In this document: positions 62,760 through 64,000 of the stretch, one piece after another
Position numbering within the stretch: the first letter of the stretch is position 1
Layout: each line of letters opens with the position of its first letter
The notes under the pieces: generated by a model
Databases searched by the model: none
What the model saw: only the letters and a program-made list of their open reading frames with translations
Told to the model about the DNA's origin: nothing
From: Mycolicibacterium gadium
Lineage (GTDB): Bacteria; Actinomycetota; Actinomycetes; Mycobacteriales; Mycobacteriaceae
NCBI RefSeq assembly: GCF_010728925.1
Contig: NZ_AP022608.1
Coordinates: 5,456,001 to 5,520,000, forward strand
Reading direction: 5' to 3'
Length of the DNA: 64,000 nt
Position numbers and translations under genes: made by a program

Positions 62760-64000
62760 GTGGACGCCGACTACATCGTTGTGGGAACGGGCTCTGCCGG
62801 ATCGGTGGTGGCCAATCGTCTGAGTGCGGATCCGGCCGCTGCGGTCGTGGTGCTCGAGGCCGGGCCCAAGGACAAAGACAAATTTGTTCACATCCCCGCG
62901 GGCTTTGCCAAACTGATGCGCACGCCGATGGACTGGGACTATCTCACGGAGCCGCAGAAAGAGCTCGACGGGCGTGAGATCTATTGGCCGCGAGGCAAAA
63001 TGCTCGGCGGTTCCTCGTCGATGAACGCGATGATGTGGGTCCGCGGATTCGCCGCCGACTACGACGAGTGGGGTGCGGCCGCCGGCGAGCAGTGGAGCTA
63101 CGCCCGCCTGGAACCCTATCTGCGCCGTATCGAAAGCGGCCCGCTGTCGATCGCTCGTCAACGAAGCCCCCGGTCGTCCACGGCCGCATGGCTGAAGGCC
63201 ATCCAGGAATGCGGCTACCGCGTCGAAGAGCCCAATCAAGATGAGCCGCGGGGTTTCTGCGAAACCCGCGTCACACAGCGCCGCGGGGCGCGGTGGAGCA
63301 CCGCGGACGCCTACCTGAAGCCTGCGGTCAAACGTCCGAACCTGACGCTACTGACCGAAGCCACTGCCACCAAGGTGCTGTTCGACGGGCAACGTGCCGC
63401 CGGGGTCGAGTTCGAGAAAGACGGACGCAAGCAGGAGGTGCGGGCAAAACGCGAGGTGGTGCTGTGCGGAGGCGCGATCAACAGCCCGCAGCTGCTGATG
63501 CTCTCCGGAATCGGTGACCGCGACCAGCTCACCGAACACGGCATCGACGTGGTCGCCGAGTCACCGGACGTCGGCGCCAATCTGCTCGATCACCTGGTGG
63601 TGCCGCTGGGATTCGACGTGCCCAACGACACTCTGTTCGCGGCAGAGAAGCCGCTGGAACTGCTCAACTACTTGATCCGCAGACGCGGCATGCTCACATC
63701 CAACGTCGGTGAGGCGTACGGCTTCGTGAAGAGCCGCGCCGATCTCGAATTGCCGGATCTGGAGCTGATATTCGCGCCGGCACCGTACTTCGAGGAAGGC
63801 ATCGGCGACCCGTATCCGGGCCATGCGGTCGTGATGGGCCCGATCTTGGTGAAGCCGTACAGCAGCGGCACCATCACCTTGCGCTCCTCGAATCCCAAAG
63901 ACAAGCCGATCATCGATCCGCGGTACCTGACCGATCCGGCCGGCGCGGACCGCGACGCGCTGATGGCCGGCCTTCGGATGTGCGCGACCATCGCGAAGTC
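62760..64000 (+). CDS. GMC-family FAD oxidoreductase (choline dehydrogenase-like), 3' partial
   Basis: The first 413 codons of a glucose-methanol-choline oxidoreductase; the window ends before the C-terminal catalytic His-His/Asn region. The FAD-binding fold VVGTGSAGSVVANRLS is near residue 6. GMC signature 1 reads PRGKMLGGSSSMNAMMWVRG near 80, and signature 2 is GAINSPQLLMLSGIG near 239. These enzymes oxidise primary alcohols. The frame is open to base 64000 with no stop. Sequence and position after the SbcC-like gene match Rv1279. The alcohol substrate is unknown. Confidence 0.93.
   Translation, partial: MDADYIVVGTGSAGSVVANRLSADPAAAVVVLEAGPKDKDKFVHIPAGFAKLMRTPMDWDYLTEPQKELDGREIYWPRGKMLGGSSSMNAMMWVRGFAADYDEWGAAAGEQWSYARLEPYLRRIESGPLSIARQRSPRSSTAAWLKAIQECGYRVEEPNQDEPRGFCETRVTQRRGARWSTADAYLKPAVKRPNLTLLTEATATKVLFDGQRAAGVEFEKDGRKQEVRAKREVVLCGGAINSPQLLMLSGIGDRDQLTEHGIDVVAESPDVGANLLDHLVVPLGFDVPNDTLFAAEKPLELLNYLIRRRGMLTSNVGEAYGFVKSRADLELPDLELIFAPAPYFEEGIGDPYPGHAVVMGPILVKPYSSGTITLRSSNPKDKPIIDPRYLTDPAGADRDALMAGLRMCATIAK

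Noticed and set aside
1..64000. Prophage, insertion sequence, tRNA or rRNA
   Set aside because: No transposase, integrase, phage structural gene, cloverleaf or ribosomal RNA signature was seen in reading through the window.

Overview
The window is high-GC, densely coded DNA from an actinobacterium, almost certainly a Mycobacterium/Mycolicibacterium. Support: mycobacterial lipoproteins of the LprE, LprB and LprC type, a CYP130-type P450, a Tap-type efflux pump, an Rv1264-type adenylyl cyclase, and many starts that sit 6-7 nt after a TAnnnT -10 box (leaderless transcripts). From remembered gene order (not searched), the backbone follows M. tuberculosis Rv1250 to Rv1279, but Rv1265-Rv1271 are absent and several modules are inserted. 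That pattern suggests an environmental, rapidly growing species. I saw no rRNA, tRNA, CRISPR, insertion sequence or prophage gene. No gene-free stretch exceeds about 190 bp.

Layout. 1-10346: MFS exporter (5' end outside the window), FAD-linked oxidase, nuclease-helicase fusion, LprE, DeaD and a membrane acyltransferase (Rv1250-Rv1254 order). 10474-13788: inserted sulfatase, hemophore-like protein and small secreted protein. 13798-18758: TetR, CYP130, an FAD-linked oxidase and a lactate-permease gene broken by one frameshift. 18875-23087: inserted LuxR-type large ATPase regulator and acyl-CoA ligase. 23077-30469: Tap, UdgB, TetR, FAD monooxygenase, luciferase-like oxidoreductase, F420-type nitroreductase, HIT protein and AmiB2. 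30503-35961: inserted signalling cassette (cyclase-ATPase-TPR protein translationally coupled to a Ser/Thr kinase with a novel external domain) plus a hypoxanthine-DNA glycosylase. 36003-38521: pH-sensing-type cyclase, secreted protein, epimerase. 38522-41841: copper operon (CopZ, His-rich exported protein, Cu P-type ATPase) behind a CsoR-like operator. 41875-46284: Dtd, AIM24-type protein, small membrane protein, possible ribbon-helix-helix protein with tandem octamers at its start, and a molybdopterin oxidoreductase. 46305-51719: heterodimeric ABC exporter, LprB, LprC, SixA-type phosphatase. 51785-57432: inserted metal/redox island (His-rich membrane protein, two PepSY-TM proteins, PCu(A)C chaperone, Tat-exported DyP peroxidase). 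57505-64000: dicarboxylate/amino-acid symporter, SbcD-like and SbcC-like pair, and a GMC oxidoreductase cut by the window end.

How the parts work together. Two separate metal modules, one for copper efflux and one apparently for extracytoplasmic metal reduction and delivery, sit about 10 kb apart. The lactate permease and its adjacent FAD oxidase form a hydroxy-acid utilisation unit. The cyclase-kinase pair looks like an uncharacterised signalling system. The metal island and the cyclase-kinase cassette are the best candidates for undescribed systems.
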